Shown piece after piece: positions 1 through 8,882 of a DNA stretch of 64,000 nt. The translations under genes were made by a program, and so were the position numbers. The DNA comes from a virus. The notes beneath the pieces are model-generated. The model saw only the letters and a program-made list of their open reading frames with translations. It did no database searches and had not been told where the DNA came from. The stretch lies in the IMG/VR virus record IMGVR_UViG_3300033571_002949, positions 1 to 64,000 of that record. One strand, 5' to 3'. Numbering within the stretch: position 1 is the stretch's first letter; each line of letters opens with the position of its first letter.

Positions 1-60
1 AAGGCCTTCTAATAGTGCCTCTTTAGTTTCTTGCCAGCGGCTTTCTAGTAGTTCTGACAT
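1..60 (-). CDS. 23: Major capsid protein gp23, N-terminal fragment (partial)
   Basis: Only the first 20 codons lie in the window; the start codon is at 60-58 on the minus strand and the frame runs off the left edge, beginning MSELLESRWQ. The identity is inferred from order: in T4-type phages the major capsid gene directly follows scaffold gene 22, which is the next gene upstream here. An AAGGAG ribosome-binding site lies just before the start, in the 12-bp gap to gene 22. Nothing in these 20 residues is diagnostic alone, so the call rests on synteny. Confidence 0.7.
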   Translation of the reverse strand, partial: MSELLESRWQETKEALLEGL

Positions 61-72
61 TTAAGTTTCTCC

Positions 73-1164
73 TTATTTCAATCCAGCAAGGCGACGAATA
101 TCAATTACTTCCGCCTGGCTATTAGCACTACTAATGCTATGGTTTTCTTTATTGCCTGTGATTTCTTTAGCCTCTACAAGAGCCTTCTTCTTCTCCGGTG
201 TGCTACCAGATAATACTGCTGGTAGGTACTTGTCAAAACTAGTACGTAGTTTTACAGTCTGCACACTTTCCAATAATTCAGACATAATTTCTTTATGATC
301 CTTGCTCAAAGGACCTAGCAGTTCATTCATAACTTCCTTACGCTCTGCAACAGCCTTGGCGCGAGCAACTTCTTGCTCTTTGCTTTCAACTAATGCTTGC
401 TTTTCAGAAATAGCGTCACGTGCTTCTGCTAATGCCTGATCTTTTTCTGCTATTACCTTTAGCAGTTTACTAGTTTCACTCTTCTCATTGAGTAGACTGT
501 TCTGGTATTCTGCGGTAAACGCTTCAAATATTTTACGACCAAAGTCGTTTCGACGAGCACTGTCAATGTCTTCTTTAAGTTGTTTGATCTCTTGTGTGAG
601 ACCACGTGTAACAACATCTTCAACAAGACCTGCTGTCTGTTTAACAAACTTGCCCTTGAGCAGAGCAAACTGTTCTTTTGCTTCCTTAACAAGACGTACT
701 TTGGTCTCTGCCAAATCTTTCTTGTCTTCATAGAAGTCTGCAATTTCTTTAGCCAATGCTTCAACAACGAATTCTTCTAACTTAGCAAAATTCTCTGCCA
801 TGACTTTTTGGTCACTGTGAAGTTCTGTAACTTCCTTAGCCAAACTCTTCAACACAAACTCATTTAGTTTATCTGAATGCTCACGAATTGCAACAGCATA
901 CTTGGCTTTAGCCTCTGCTAGTTGCTTGCGATCTTCTGTAAATTCTTGAATTTCTGCTGATAAGCGATCTGAAACCATTTGGTCAATGGCTTCGATCATT
1001 ACTGATTTATCATGTTCGTATTTCTGTGCGAATTCTTCGCGCAGTTGCTGAGTTACGATCTCACGGTTTTCTTGGATTCTTGAATTCCAAGCCGCTTCGA
1101 TGTCTGCTTTGATCTCCTCAGAAATCACATTGTTTTCGAATAATGATTTTAGTGCATCCAACAT
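73..1164 (-). CDS. 22: Prohead core scaffold protein (gp22-like)
   Basis: A 363-residue, highly charged and mostly helical protein, rich in Glu, Lys and Ala, with heptad-like patterning over most of its length (about residues 50-290) and no enzymatic motif. This composition and its position between the prohead protease and the capsid start match T4 gp22, the main internal scaffold around which the capsid assembles and which the gp21 protease later degrades. It is longer than T4 gp22 (about 270 residues). The start is supported by a GAGGGAGA ribosome-binding site immediately upstream. The call rests on composition plus synteny. Confidence 0.8.
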   Translation of the reverse strand: MLDALKSLFENNVISEEIKADIEAAWNSRIQENREIVTQQLREEFAQKYEHDKSVMIEAIDQMVSDRLSAEIQEFTEDRKQLAEAKAKYAVAIREHSDKLNEFVLKSLAKEVTELHSDQKVMAENFAKLEEFVVEALAKEIADFYEDKKDLAETKVRLVKEAKEQFALLKGKFVKQTAGLVEDVVTRGLTQEIKQLKEDIDSARRNDFGRKIFEAFTAEYQNSLLNEKSETSKLLKVIAEKDQALAEARDAISEKQALVESKEQEVARAKAVAERKEVMNELLGPLSKDHKEIMSELLESVQTVKLRTSFDKYLPAVLSGSTPEKKKALVEAKEITGNKENHSISSANSQAEVIDIRRLAGLK

Positions 1165-1179
1165 GTGATTCTCCCTCGG

Positions 1180-1809
1180 TTAATGGAGCCCGCCTATTAT
1201 CTTTAATAGGCTTTCTTTAATATAGTGCTGTGCCTTTTTATCGCCTTGTACTTCCTGTGCTGTTAAAAATGCCTTGTAACCTCCCCTGGTATTCATAAGA
1301 TGCTCATAAATGGGCGTTGGATATGCACCTGGGGCACTTGGTTGTGCTACCACGTCTACCGTGATAATTTCAAAATCGCTCACTTCGCCGGACCCGTCTT
1401 CTTTGACGTTGCCTGCTCCGCGACTGGACACACCTAATTTAACACCACTTTCTAACATGGTTTTTACTAGTTGTCCCATTGGTGTAGGTAATATTTTTAG
1501 TTTACCGTAACCATTTGGACCGTCCATCCACATTTCAGTTATCATGTGACTAACACGGTCCAAGTTGATTTTTAAGTCGTCTGGATGATCTACTTCACCG
1601 AGAACGCTGTATCCCCCACTGATTTGATCATTGAGGGTCTTGACAGCACTGCCGATTTCGCTCACAGGATACACTCGCTGATTTTGGTTGCGGATACCGC
1701 CCTGGATGCAAATACCTTTCATAAAAAGGTTTTTTCCATCTGTACCATCACTTTCGACCACCATACGGGCTTGGTCGAAAGTTAGGTTTTCACGGAGATA
1801 TAGACTCAT
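1180..1809 (-). CDS. 21: Prohead core protease (gp21-like)
   Basis: A 209-residue protein matching the T4 gp21 prohead protease family (herpesvirus-assemblin-like serine proteases). The likely catalytic His is H75 in GEVDHPDD and the nucleophile is S128 or S129 in LGVSSRGAG, with the spacing expected for the family. Its role is to cleave scaffold and capsid N-termini during head maturation. It sits 14 bp upstream of gene 22 and 14 bp downstream of the gp68-like gene, as in T4 order 68-21-22-23. The motif RVYPVSEI near residue 45 is also typical of T4-type prohead proteases. Confidence 0.88.
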   Translation of the reverse strand: MSLYLRENLTFDQARMVVESDGTDGKNLFMKGICIQGGIRNQNQRVYPVSEIGSAVKTLNDQISGGYSVLGEVDHPDDLKINLDRVSHMITEMWMDGPNGYGKLKILPTPMGQLVKTMLESGVKLGVSSRGAGNVKEDGSGEVSDFEIITVDVVAQPSAPGAYPTPIYEHLMNTRGGYKAFLTAQEVQGDKKAQHYIKESLLKIIGGLH

Positions 1810-1823
1810 CTATTCTTCCTCGA

Positions 1824-2678
1824 TTACTTGCCTACTACGCTCTTAGTGTTGGCAGCCTGCTCGCCAGCACCTTTCTTTTCAGCGCCATGACCTTTTGTTG
1901 GGTGCATTTTGGTCGCTGTTTTTGAACCAGACACGTTAACGTTACCTGAATTCAAATCTTTTGCAGTTGGGTTTGCTAGGCCGCCTTGTGTGCCGCCTTT
2001 GTTGCTTTCGCCGCCTTTAGCGATGTTAGCAGTTGTGCCACCCATGTCATTCTTACCTGCTACGATGCTCTTTGTGTTAGCACCATTGTCACCCATTTTA
2101 GCAGTAACTTTTTCTACGTATTCACGGACAACACCTTCGTCCATGTCTTCATCTTCTTCGTCAGATGCTTCAAATGCGAAATCTTCTTTCTTTTCTTCTT
2201 CGCCTTCTTCACCTTCTTCTTCGCCACCAAAGTCCATTTCGCCTTCTTCTTCACCTGCTTCTTCACCGCCTTCTTCACCGGCTAGCATGGCTTCAAATTC
2301 TGCTTTTAGTTCGTCCAGGGCATCTTTAATGTCCATAACGTCGTCTTTAGTTGCTGGCTCATCGCCACCCATTTCGTCGTCCATGTCCATTTCGCCACCC
2401 ATTTCGTCGCCTTCTTCGTCGCCTGTAACAGCGTCGATCATTGCGTCTGCTGGGTCACCGCCAACTGCTTCTTGGCCTAGGTCCATGTCGAAGTTTTCTT
2501 CAACTTCTTCATCATCTTCATCAGATGCTTCATCTACTTGAACGTCGTCGTCAAGTAGGTTTTCGTAAATTTCGCGAGATTTTGCTACCACTAAATCGTG
2601 GAAAATTTCCTCGGCTTTTGCTTTGTCGTTGTTGATTAGATGTTCAAGCATCTGCTCGAACTTTGCGCGATCAGTCAT
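1824..2678 (-). CDS. 68: Prohead core protein (gp68-like), very acidic
   Basis: A 284-residue protein. The N-terminal 45 residues (start MTDRAKFEQMLEHL) resemble the gp68-type prohead core proteins of marine T4-like phages; residues about 45-185 are almost entirely Asp/Glu with Gly and Met, and the tail is Lys/Gly/Asn/Thr-rich. It lies directly upstream of the protease gene, the T4 place for gene 68. T4 gp68 is about half this length, so the acidic middle is an expansion. A strong AGGAGG ribosome-binding site precedes the start. The acidic tract makes long antisense frames that should be ignored. Confidence 0.7.
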   Translation of the reverse strand: MTDRAKFEQMLEHLINNDKAKAEEIFHDLVVAKSREIYENLLDDDVQVDEASDEDDEEVEENFDMDLGQEAVGGDPADAMIDAVTGDEEGDEMGGEMDMDDEMGGDEPATKDDVMDIKDALDELKAEFEAMLAGEEGGEEAGEEEGEMDFGGEEEGEEGEEEKKEDFAFEASDEEDEDMDEGVVREYVEKVTAKMGDNGANTKSIVAGKNDMGGTTANIAKGGESNKGGTQGGLANPTAKDLNSGNVNVSGSKTATKMHPTKGHGAEKKGAGEQAANTKSVVGK

Positions 2679-2761
2679 GATATTCCTCCTATGATAGTTA
2701 CAAGGCTGTCGATGTATTTAATATTCACAGTTAAAAACCGGTCGATATCGGTGTAAAATTG

Positions 2762-3346
2762 TCAATTTTGATAATCTATTCTTTCTCTGAACTCAGAATA
2801 ATTTATATTTTTAAAATTATTTTTATTCCATCCTGGATCGTATGCGTCAGAGTCACATACTCTATAGTACTTAATCTGATTATAATCTTTTAAAACTTGC
2901 TCTGTTTGTCGTAACCAATTACCGTAAAATGTAGCAGGAGCATTAGTTTGTTTGTAATTAGGTGTGCCAGCATATACATTATTCACATATTTTCCACCCT
3001 GTAAACCTACATAATCAAAGCCTAAAATATAGATTTCATCATAGCCATGAGTACTGGCTAACCACAATGCTGTTGGTCCAGAACTCCATCCTTTACTAGG
3101 TTGTAATATGTTAAATCCTTGAAAATCTTTGTATCTTTGATTGAAATTAGTATATGTAGGTACTTGGTTTTGCACATTGTTTTCATTTAATTCCACTACC
3201 ATTTTTGGGTCTACAGCCACAAGATAATCGGGAATAAAATCACGGTATATGGCATTACAACCATATATTTTTCCATATTTTTTTAAAGATTCACAGTTAA
3301 AATGCTGACGACTAATGCCGTTACCTAACACAAACGCACGATTCAT
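2762..3346 (-). CDS. DUF115 / GT42-like nucleotide-sugar-binding protein inserted in the head module
   Basis: A 194-residue protein unrelated to capsid genes. It opens with FVLGNGISR, then CNAIYRDF and PDYLVAVDP, and later has SSGPTALWLA and GYDEIYILGFDY. This order (glycine-rich nucleotide loop, Cys-Asn motif, Pro-Asp-Tyr, Ser-Gly-Pro-Thr, Gly-[IF]-Asp-[FY]) is what I know from DUF115 and GT42 sialyltransferase-type proteins. It sits between the gp67-like and gp68-like genes, has its own AAGGAG site, and looks more A+T-rich than its neighbours, suggesting later acquisition. Function is unproven; transfer of a sugar to a virion or host glycan is one possibility. Confidence 0.5.
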   Translation of the reverse strand: MNRAFVLGNGISRQHFNCESLKKYGKIYGCNAIYRDFIPDYLVAVDPKMVVELNENNVQNQVPTYTNFNQRYKDFQGFNILQPSKGWSSGPTALWLASTHGYDEIYILGFDYVGLQGGKYVNNVYAGTPNYKQTNAPATFYGNWLRQTEQVLKDYNQIKYYRVCDSDAYDPGWNKNNFKNINYSEFRERIDYQN

Positions 3347-3354
3347 AGTGCTCC

Positions 3355-3594
3355 TTAGGCTGCGGCTTCAGTAGGTGTAGCGTACATACGTGCGATAAAC
3401 TCCATCTCGGCTTGTGTTTCTTTGATGTGTTGATCGCTGGCACGACGCAATTCGTTGATTTGTCCTAGTGTTAAGCGTGTTTTACGTGTGTCTGAGTCAT
3501 CCATGACATCAGTATCACGGTAATTCATATAGCGATTATCCTGCTCCATGTCGGCAGTTTCTCTATTAAAGTAAAATAATTCACGCAGTATCAT
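3355..3594 (-). CDS. 67: Prohead core protein (gp67-like)
   Basis: A 79-residue protein, almost the length of T4 gp67 (80 residues), directly downstream of the portal gene as in T4. It is charged and probably helical in the second half (residues 38-72), consistent with a small internal head protein. It has no recognisable catalytic motif. The gap to the portal gene is 13 bp. The call is mainly synteny and size. Confidence 0.6.
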   Translation of the reverse strand: MILRELFYFNRETADMEQDNRYMNYRDTDVMDDSDTRKTRLTLGQINELRRASDQHIKETQAEMEFIARMYATPTEAAA

Positions 3595-3607
3595 ACTAGT
3601 ATTTACC

Positions 3608-5305
3608 TTATGTAGGTGTGTTGGGTTCAGTTCCGCCTTCTGCAGGTGCTTCTGCTCCGGCGAGATCGTCAGGTGCTTCTTCTGTACCGGCGGCTGTCTC
3701 TAAATCTTGTTCCATGCCTGTAGGACTTACACCAGCAGTTCTTAACTCGCCGGCAGAATCGGTAGTTGGAGTGCCTTCGCCGTTTTCTTCTTTCCACATT
3801 TTTTCGTTTTCTGCTAGATCTTCTTCAGTCATGCCCAAGAATCTCTTTAGTGCAAATCGCTTGCTAACAAACGGCAATGCTACCATTTGCGCAAATGTTG
3901 AAATACGTTGATTATCTAATTCTGCTTGACGGTATGCGGCAAAGTTTTGTGGACTTTGAAATTTTAAATCAAACAGACTAAAGTCAATATTCACACCTTT
4001 TTTGTAGAGATAAAGTTTAAATTCTTCATCAAATGTACTGACCATAGCCTGCTGTAGTCGTTCGCAGTATTTGTTAAAACGTAGCTCTTGAATATATGCT
4101 GTGCCAACTCTTCCGTCGTTATACTGTGATTGGCTGTCATCTGCGCCTGTTGGCAGATATGAACTTGGAATACGCAAGGCACGCATTAACTTGTTAGTAA
4201 AGTATTTTAAATCGTCAATTTCGCCTAGATTTGTACCGCCTGGTAGTGTGTCAACTTTTGAACCGCGGCCTTCTGCTGTCTGCGGGAAGAAATAGTCTTC
4301 ATTGATAGACAGAGGATTATACGCAGAGTCTATGACTGAACCGCCACCTGTTGATGATGGAATCCTGCGCTGATGTATTTCGTTTTTGACACGTTCTACA
4401 AAACTCATAGCCAAGTGGCTTGGCATGTTACCAACGTCAATGTAGAAAATTCTACGCTCTGGAGCACGTTGGATACGATAGATAATAATAGCATCTTCTA
4501 GCAATTCTTTTTGCTTGTAGACTTTGAATACTGATTCTAATAATGAATTACCAAAAGGATAGTTATTGTCTAAACCTTCACTAAGACTTAAATGTACAAC
4601 ATGTTGTGCTTCAATGGCTTGTTCTTGTTGTTCTGTACTAAAGCGTGTGCCTGTTTGTTGTGGATATGCTCCGGTCATGCCGCGAGCACCACTACCACCT
4701 CGCACATAGGCTGCACCACCAGGATGCATGTTTTGCGAATTTGGATTAATCTGGGTTACTACTAGATCTTGAAAGTTTACGTTTAAGTCACGGACAACAT
4801 ATTGTTCAGGTTTTTTGCCTTCGCTTTCGTTAACAATGATTTTAACAACTTTACCTGGATCAACATAAAACCATTTTTGTGTTTCAGGATCGCGAATAAA
4901 AAACCCGTCACCGTATTTGAATAAGTTACGAGCAATACGGAACATACGCTCGTCTAATTTCTGCATCTTACTCCACTGTTGTAGATACTGTTTTAAGATG
5001 CTGATTTCCGAATTCGTTGGGCGGCCTTTAAACTTTAATGTAAAAGGTGTGTCATTTTCTTTGTTGCGTTGTGTACAAAATTCTGCTAGAATGTCCAAGG
5101 CAGCATTAACTTCACTGTCGTTGTCCATAGTATCGTACTGCATATAACGCTCGATACGATTTGGACTGCCGGTGTAAACATCTGGTAGATACGAACTATA
5201 GTTGGTTTTAGCAGGACCTGCTCGGCCACCCGAACCTGAAATTGGACTGACTATTCCAGATCTTGGCGCTGTTTCCACCGGTGCAAAATATTTTTTCCAA
5301 CTCAT
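3608..5305 (-). CDS. 20: Portal vertex protein gp20
   Basis: A 565-residue protein matching the T4 gp20 portal family in length (T4 is 524) and in typical segments: MQYDTMDNDSEVNAALDILA near residue 55 and PGGTNLGEIDDLKYF near residue 355. The portal is a dodecameric ring at one head vertex; it nucleates head assembly, docks the terminase and passes the DNA. The last 70 residues are low-complexity, rich in Glu, Ala, Gly, Pro and Thr, and probably disordered. It is the first gene of the minus-strand head module and lies 18 bp from the tape-measure gene. Confidence 0.92.
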   Translation of the reverse strand: MSWKKYFAPVETAPRSGIVSPISGSGGRAGPAKTNYSSYLPDVYTGSPNRIERYMQYDTMDNDSEVNAALDILAEFCTQRNKENDTPFTLKFKGRPTNSEISILKQYLQQWSKMQKLDERMFRIARNLFKYGDGFFIRDPETQKWFYVDPGKVVKIIVNESEGKKPEQYVVRDLNVNFQDLVVTQINPNSQNMHPGGAAYVRGGSGARGMTGAYPQQTGTRFSTEQQEQAIEAQHVVHLSLSEGLDNNYPFGNSLLESVFKVYKQKELLEDAIIIYRIQRAPERRIFYIDVGNMPSHLAMSFVERVKNEIHQRRIPSSTGGGSVIDSAYNPLSINEDYFFPQTAEGRGSKVDTLPGGTNLGEIDDLKYFTNKLMRALRIPSSYLPTGADDSQSQYNDGRVGTAYIQELRFNKYCERLQQAMVSTFDEEFKLYLYKKGVNIDFSLFDLKFQSPQNFAAYRQAELDNQRISTFAQMVALPFVSKRFALKRFLGMTEEDLAENEKMWKEENGEGTPTTDSAGELRTAGVSPTGMEQDLETAAGTEEAPDDLAGAEAPAEGGTEPNTPT

Positions 5306-5323
5306 CGTTTATCCTCTTGTCTG

Positions 5324-7921
5324 TTAACCTGGTCTTAGGTTTCCAGAATTTCGTTTGGCATATGTAGCAGTTTTTTCCACGGACGGTGCTACACGTTCTT
5401 GTATAGCAACTAAGTTTGCCATGTTATTATTTAAGCGATCAACCTTGCCGTTAAGGTCGGTCATGAGCGTTTCTACAGTTTTTTCTTTGGCTACTTTTTC
5501 TCCGCCAAGTTTGGCTGTGATAGTTGTACCAATTTCTTTAATTGCTCCTGACACTGCTTCAGTTATACTAGGGGAAGAGATGGATTTCATTTCTTCTCGC
5601 ACTGAAGCCAATGTGCTACTAAGTCTACGTATCTTGGCTGTGCCAATATCTAAATTAGTTAACTGAGTATCAGTGAATGAAAGATTGTTTAAAGGCATAT
5701 CTGTGATAGCCAATTTAAATGCACTGAATCCTTCTGCGGCTTTGCCTAAATCATTACCAACAACTGCAAACTCTCTAAGTTTTTCTATAGGAGATTTGGC
5801 TCCAAATAATCCTGCAATACCATCAACTAAACTGCCAAAGGCATTGGTAATTCCGCCCACTGCGCTAGTAGTTCCAAATGCCAATAAGCCTCCGCCCACA
5901 GCGGCCATGCCAACACCTACAGATTTTAATTTTTCTCCGTCTAGTGTTTCTAAAGATTTCATTCCTTCCGCTAGTGTAGGCAATGCCTTGCCCATTAACC
6001 AACTTGCGGCAGCGATGCCTGCACCTATAATAGCAATAGATCCTGAAAAAATTGTGGCTCCTACTAATATCTTAGGATTACTAAATGCTTCAAACCCTTT
6101 GGCTAAGCCAGTCATTATTCCGCCGGCTAATCCACCTAAACCCTGACCAAGTCCTGTACCCAGTGAGGCTGCTCCACGACCCACACCACGACCTGCTGTG
6201 GCTGCTCCTGCACCTGCACCGCCACCAAGTGCGCCTGTAAGTTTAGACACTAGTACGGCTTTAATTGCGGCAACGCCTATTGCGGCAGCAAATGCTAACC
6301 CCATAGCAGTTAACACTGTTGGATGTGTAAACAATTTTAATATTGCTTCGCCCATAATAGGAACCAGTGTGTCAACAATATCCGATCCTAACTTTTTAAA
6401 CATAGGACCAACTCCACCGTTATCAGAAGATAAGATTTCAAATAGTCCTTTAAAATAATTTCCAACTCTTTCCATGAATTCTTTGAGTTTTTTGCCTGCA
6501 CCCTTTTCAGAATCCATTAACCCTGCAAAACCTCCAACAGAATCTAAGAAAGTTTTAAGTGCTGGTTCAAGATAACTCATGAATATGTTTCTAAGATTTA
6601 AGAAAGTTCTATCCACACCAGCGGCTGCTTTTTCTGCATTTTCAACTGCTTCAAGTTGCGCCCTTTCTGCATCAGTTAAAGACTCAGCCATGACTTTCAT
6701 ACCAGCCATTTCTGTAGCGGCCTGATTAGTTTCTTTACCTAACACACCTAACAATGCTGTTTGTCTAAAGAATGCATTACCCATACCAGAGGCTGCACGT
6801 TGTCCGCTGTTGAATGCGGCTGCTGTACCTTCAAATGTTCCTCTATTTTGACTAAAGGCCGCGGCCTGTCTTGCAATTTCAGGATACAGTCTTGCATAAC
6901 TTCTGCTGACATTGTCTAGACCTCTACCACCGCTGGCTACCAATTTAGCAAATACTTCAGTGTTACCTCCAGCGGCCTTTAATGCTGTCAGCGTTCTTTG
7001 ATATTCTTTACGCTGTTGTTCGTTCATGCCTAACATAACATTCTTAACGTTTTTGTCTGCTAGTTGTTGCTTCTGCAACTCCATAACTTCTTTACGTTGT
7101 AAGCCTGTGGCTCTGGCCAGTTGATCTAACTCCATGAGATAGTCTTCGGAGCCCATTCTCAGTTCCATGTCAGACATCTTTTGAGCTCGGCCCAACTGTG
7201 TCTGCAACTCAATGTAGTTAACCAGTCCGCTGGCTGTTTCTTCCATGGTAAAACCAAGACGTTCTAATCTTGGCTGTACTTCTTTCTGTATGCTACCACT
7301 AAGTGCGGCAAAACGTTTAATACCTGCGGCAGCATTGCCTTCAAGGCCTGCCAATACTGTGGCATTGCCCATTACTATATTTTTAAAATCGTCGAGACTT
7401 AGACCTGCGTCCACAGCGGCAAATCTCACAGCATTGATGTCGTTGCCAAGATCTGCACCCACCGAACTCAATGTTCTAAAATTATCTATGCTGTCCTGTG
7501 CGGCTTGACCAAATGCACCAATAATAGGACCTAATATTGGTATTCCACTAAGTGCATTAGTAAGGTCTGTGAGCTTAGGAGTAGCAGTGGCAAATATGGC
7601 TGTAAAACCTCGGCCCAACACACGGCTTACACCGTCTAAATCTTCAATGAATCGCTTGCGTTTTTCCTGCTCTTTGTCCAGCAGTTTGTTGATGTTATCT
7701 CGCTCTTTTTCTTCTTCTTTAAGTTTTTTAAGAGCGGCTACATGCCCGTCATTGCTTTTCTTTAGAGCATCTTCGTACATCTTTTGCAGACGTCCGGCAT
7801 TACCCTTGTTTGGGTTAGATGCGTTGACTGCTTGTACTAGTAACTGGAGAGTCGTTTCCGTGGCAGCGTTTTTTAAAACAACTTCTTCACTGCCTATAAA
7901 ACCTTCTACTTCACCGGGCAT
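5324..7921 (-). CDS. Tail tape-measure protein
   Basis: An 865-residue protein with the usual tape-measure layout: a charged coiled-coil N-terminal part (residues about 40-95), a long helical Ala/Gln/Glu-rich middle, then hydrophobic Gly/Ala-rich segments (roughly residues 530-560 and 585-690) that could insert in a membrane, and a helical C-terminus. It sets tail length and is ejected ahead of the DNA. T4 gp29 is 590 residues, so a longer tail than T4 is expected if length scales. It is divergent from gp26, with late promoters in the 68-bp gap. I cannot confirm homology to gp29 by motif, only by type and position. Confidence 0.8.
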   Translation of the reverse strand: MPGEVEGFIGSEEVVLKNAATETTLQLLVQAVNASNPNKGNAGRLQKMYEDALKKSNDGHVAALKKLKEEEKERDNINKLLDKEQEKRKRFIEDLDGVSRVLGRGFTAIFATATPKLTDLTNALSGIPILGPIIGAFGQAAQDSIDNFRTLSSVGADLGNDINAVRFAAVDAGLSLDDFKNIVMGNATVLAGLEGNAAAGIKRFAALSGSIQKEVQPRLERLGFTMEETASGLVNYIELQTQLGRAQKMSDMELRMGSEDYLMELDQLARATGLQRKEVMELQKQQLADKNVKNVMLGMNEQQRKEYQRTLTALKAAGGNTEVFAKLVASGGRGLDNVSRSYARLYPEIARQAAAFSQNRGTFEGTAAAFNSGQRAASGMGNAFFRQTALLGVLGKETNQAATEMAGMKVMAESLTDAERAQLEAVENAEKAAAGVDRTFLNLRNIFMSYLEPALKTFLDSVGGFAGLMDSEKGAGKKLKEFMERVGNYFKGLFEILSSDNGGVGPMFKKLGSDIVDTLVPIMGEAILKLFTHPTVLTAMGLAFAAAIGVAAIKAVLVSKLTGALGGGAGAGAATAGRGVGRGAASLGTGLGQGLGGLAGGIMTGLAKGFEAFSNPKILVGATIFSGSIAIIGAGIAAASWLMGKALPTLAEGMKSLETLDGEKLKSVGVGMAAVGGGLLAFGTTSAVGGITNAFGSLVDGIAGLFGAKSPIEKLREFAVVGNDLGKAAEGFSAFKLAITDMPLNNLSFTDTQLTNLDIGTAKIRRLSSTLASVREEMKSISSPSITEAVSGAIKEIGTTITAKLGGEKVAKEKTVETLMTDLNGKVDRLNNNMANLVAIQERVAPSVEKTATYAKRNSGNLRPG

Positions 7922-7945
7922 ATTTTTTCACCTAAAAACTGCGCA

Positions 7946-7953
7946 TATAAATA
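7946..7953 (+). promoter_or_regulatory. Late promoter (perfect TATAAATA) for gp26
   Basis: An exact T4 late-promoter -10 box, 36 bp before the gp26 start. T4 late promoters consist essentially of this octamer, recognised by gp55, which is encoded in this window. Expected transcription start is near 7959. Confidence 0.75.
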
Positions 7954-7967
7954 ACTGGCAGTATAGT

Positions 7968-7975
7968 TATTTATC
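7968..7975 (-). promoter_or_regulatory. Late promoter (GATAAATA, minus strand) for the tape-measure gene
   Basis: Read on the minus strand this is GATAAATA, one base from the T4 late octamer, 46 bp before the tape-measure start. It faces the plus-strand late box at 7946-7953, so the two start sites fall almost back to back between them. Confidence 0.6.
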
Positions 7976-7989
7976 GGAGTCAAAAATAC

Positions 7990-8847
7990 ATGGAAAATCG
8001 TCAACAAAACCCGCTACAGAAATACTTTAGGCAGCCTAAAATTTATGTTCGTTTGCCTAGTTCAGGTAACTTCTATCCGCCGGGCAGTTTAGAAAAATCC
8101 GAAACTGGCGAATACCCTGTGTATTCAATGACAGCCAAAGATGAAATTATCATCAAAACACCAGATGCGTTGTTAAACGGTCAGGCCACTGTAGACGTAA
8201 TTCAAAGTTGTGTGCCCAACATCAAAGATGCTTGGAAGATTCCTAGTATAGATTTAGATGCACTGCTTGTGGCCATAAGAATTGCCACATACGGAGAATC
8301 TTTAGATGTAACCACATTACTGCCTAATACACAAGAAACACGTACTTACGAAACTGACCTACGTACTGTGTTAGACCGTTTGTTAAACGCTACATTTGAC
8401 CCTGAAGTAAAAATTAATAATGATTTAACAGTGCTTTTACGTCCGTTGACCTATCACGAGTTTACAAAGAATAATATTCGTACAGTGGAAGAACAAAGAA
8501 TTATCCGCATTGTCAACGACGAAAAGATGGAAGAAGACGAAAAATTAACTAGATTTGCAGAAAGTTTCCGTAAACTTACAGAAGTTACTATTGGAATGAT
8601 CAGTCAAGGCATTGAAAAAATTGTTACACCTGACGGAGATGTCAGCGATCCATTGTTTATTCAAGAGTTTGTTAATAACTCCGATAAAAACACACTGACT
8701 GCTATTATCGAACATTTAGATAGTCAACGTAAAAAATTTGCCATTGAACCATTTAAGGTCCAAACTACGGAAGAAGAACAAGCACTAGGCGCACCTACAG
8801 AATTTGAAGTTCCTATCACTTTGGATAGCTCAAATTTTTTCGTATAA
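7990..8847 (+). CDS. 26: Baseplate hub / tail assembly protein gp26-like (T4_baseplate family)
   Basis: A 285-residue protein with the N-terminal signature of the T4 gp26-type baseplate family: YVRLPSSGNFYPPG (about residues 19-32), then EYPVYSMTAKDEI and LLNGQATVDVIQSCVP. T4 gp26 is 208 residues. It starts at an ATG with a CGGAG site upstream and is preceded by a perfect late promoter. It lies next to the tape-measure gene, where many phages encode tail assembly chaperones. Its last codons contain a canonical -1 slippery heptamer (8832-8838), so a minority product may continue into the next gene. Which T4 role it fills, hub subunit or tape-measure chaperone, is open. Confidence 0.82.
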   Translation: MENRQQNPLQKYFRQPKIYVRLPSSGNFYPPGSLEKSETGEYPVYSMTAKDEIIIKTPDALLNGQATVDVIQSCVPNIKDAWKIPSIDLDALLVAIRIATYGESLDVTTLLPNTQETRTYETDLRTVLDRLLNATFDPEVKINNDLTVLLRPLTYHEFTKNNIRTVEEQRIIRIVNDEKMEEDEKLTRFAESFRKLTEVTIGMISQGIEKIVTPDGDVSDPLFIQEFVNNSDKNTLTAIIEHLDSQRKKFAIEPFKVQTTEEEQALGAPTEFEVPITLDSSNFFV

Positions 8848-8860
8848 GGCTCCTTAGCCT
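8832..8860 (+). promoter_or_regulatory. Probable programmed -1 ribosomal frameshift site
   Basis: A AAT TTT at 8832-8838 is a canonical X XXY YYZ heptamer in the gp26 reading frame. Eight bases later AGGCT-CCTT-AGCCT (8847-8860) can form a 5-bp hairpin, the usual spacing for a stimulator. The -1 frame has a stop at 8826-8828, just before the heptamer, and is then open through the downstream small gene to 9071; the 0-frame stop is at 8845-8847. Slippage would give a 360-residue fusion. Layout and position next to the tape-measure gene match the frameshifted tail-chaperone pairs known in many phages. Confidence 0.7.
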
Positions 8861-8875
8861 CAAACTCGAAGAGGC
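8857..8875 (+). promoter_or_regulatory. Alternative hairpin covering the ribosome-binding site of the small downstream gene
   Basis: GCCTC at 8857-8861 pairs with GAGGC at 8871-8875 across a 9-base loop. The right arm contains the GAGG ribosome-binding site (8871-8874) of the ATG at 8883. The left arm shares bases 8857-8860 with the frameshift hairpin, so the two structures exclude each other. Confidence 0.45.
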
Positions 8876-8882
8876 ATTGAAT

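Noticed and set aside
1909-2541. 210-residue Ser/Pro-rich open frame on the plus strand
   Set aside because: It is the antisense shadow of the Asp/Glu/Gly-rich tract of the gp68-like gene; no ribosome-binding site.
2753-2769. AAAATTG-C/A-centre palindrome at the end of the 2762 gene as an operator
   Set aside because: It lies at the stop codon in very A+T-rich sequence, with no promoter near; chance symmetry is likely.
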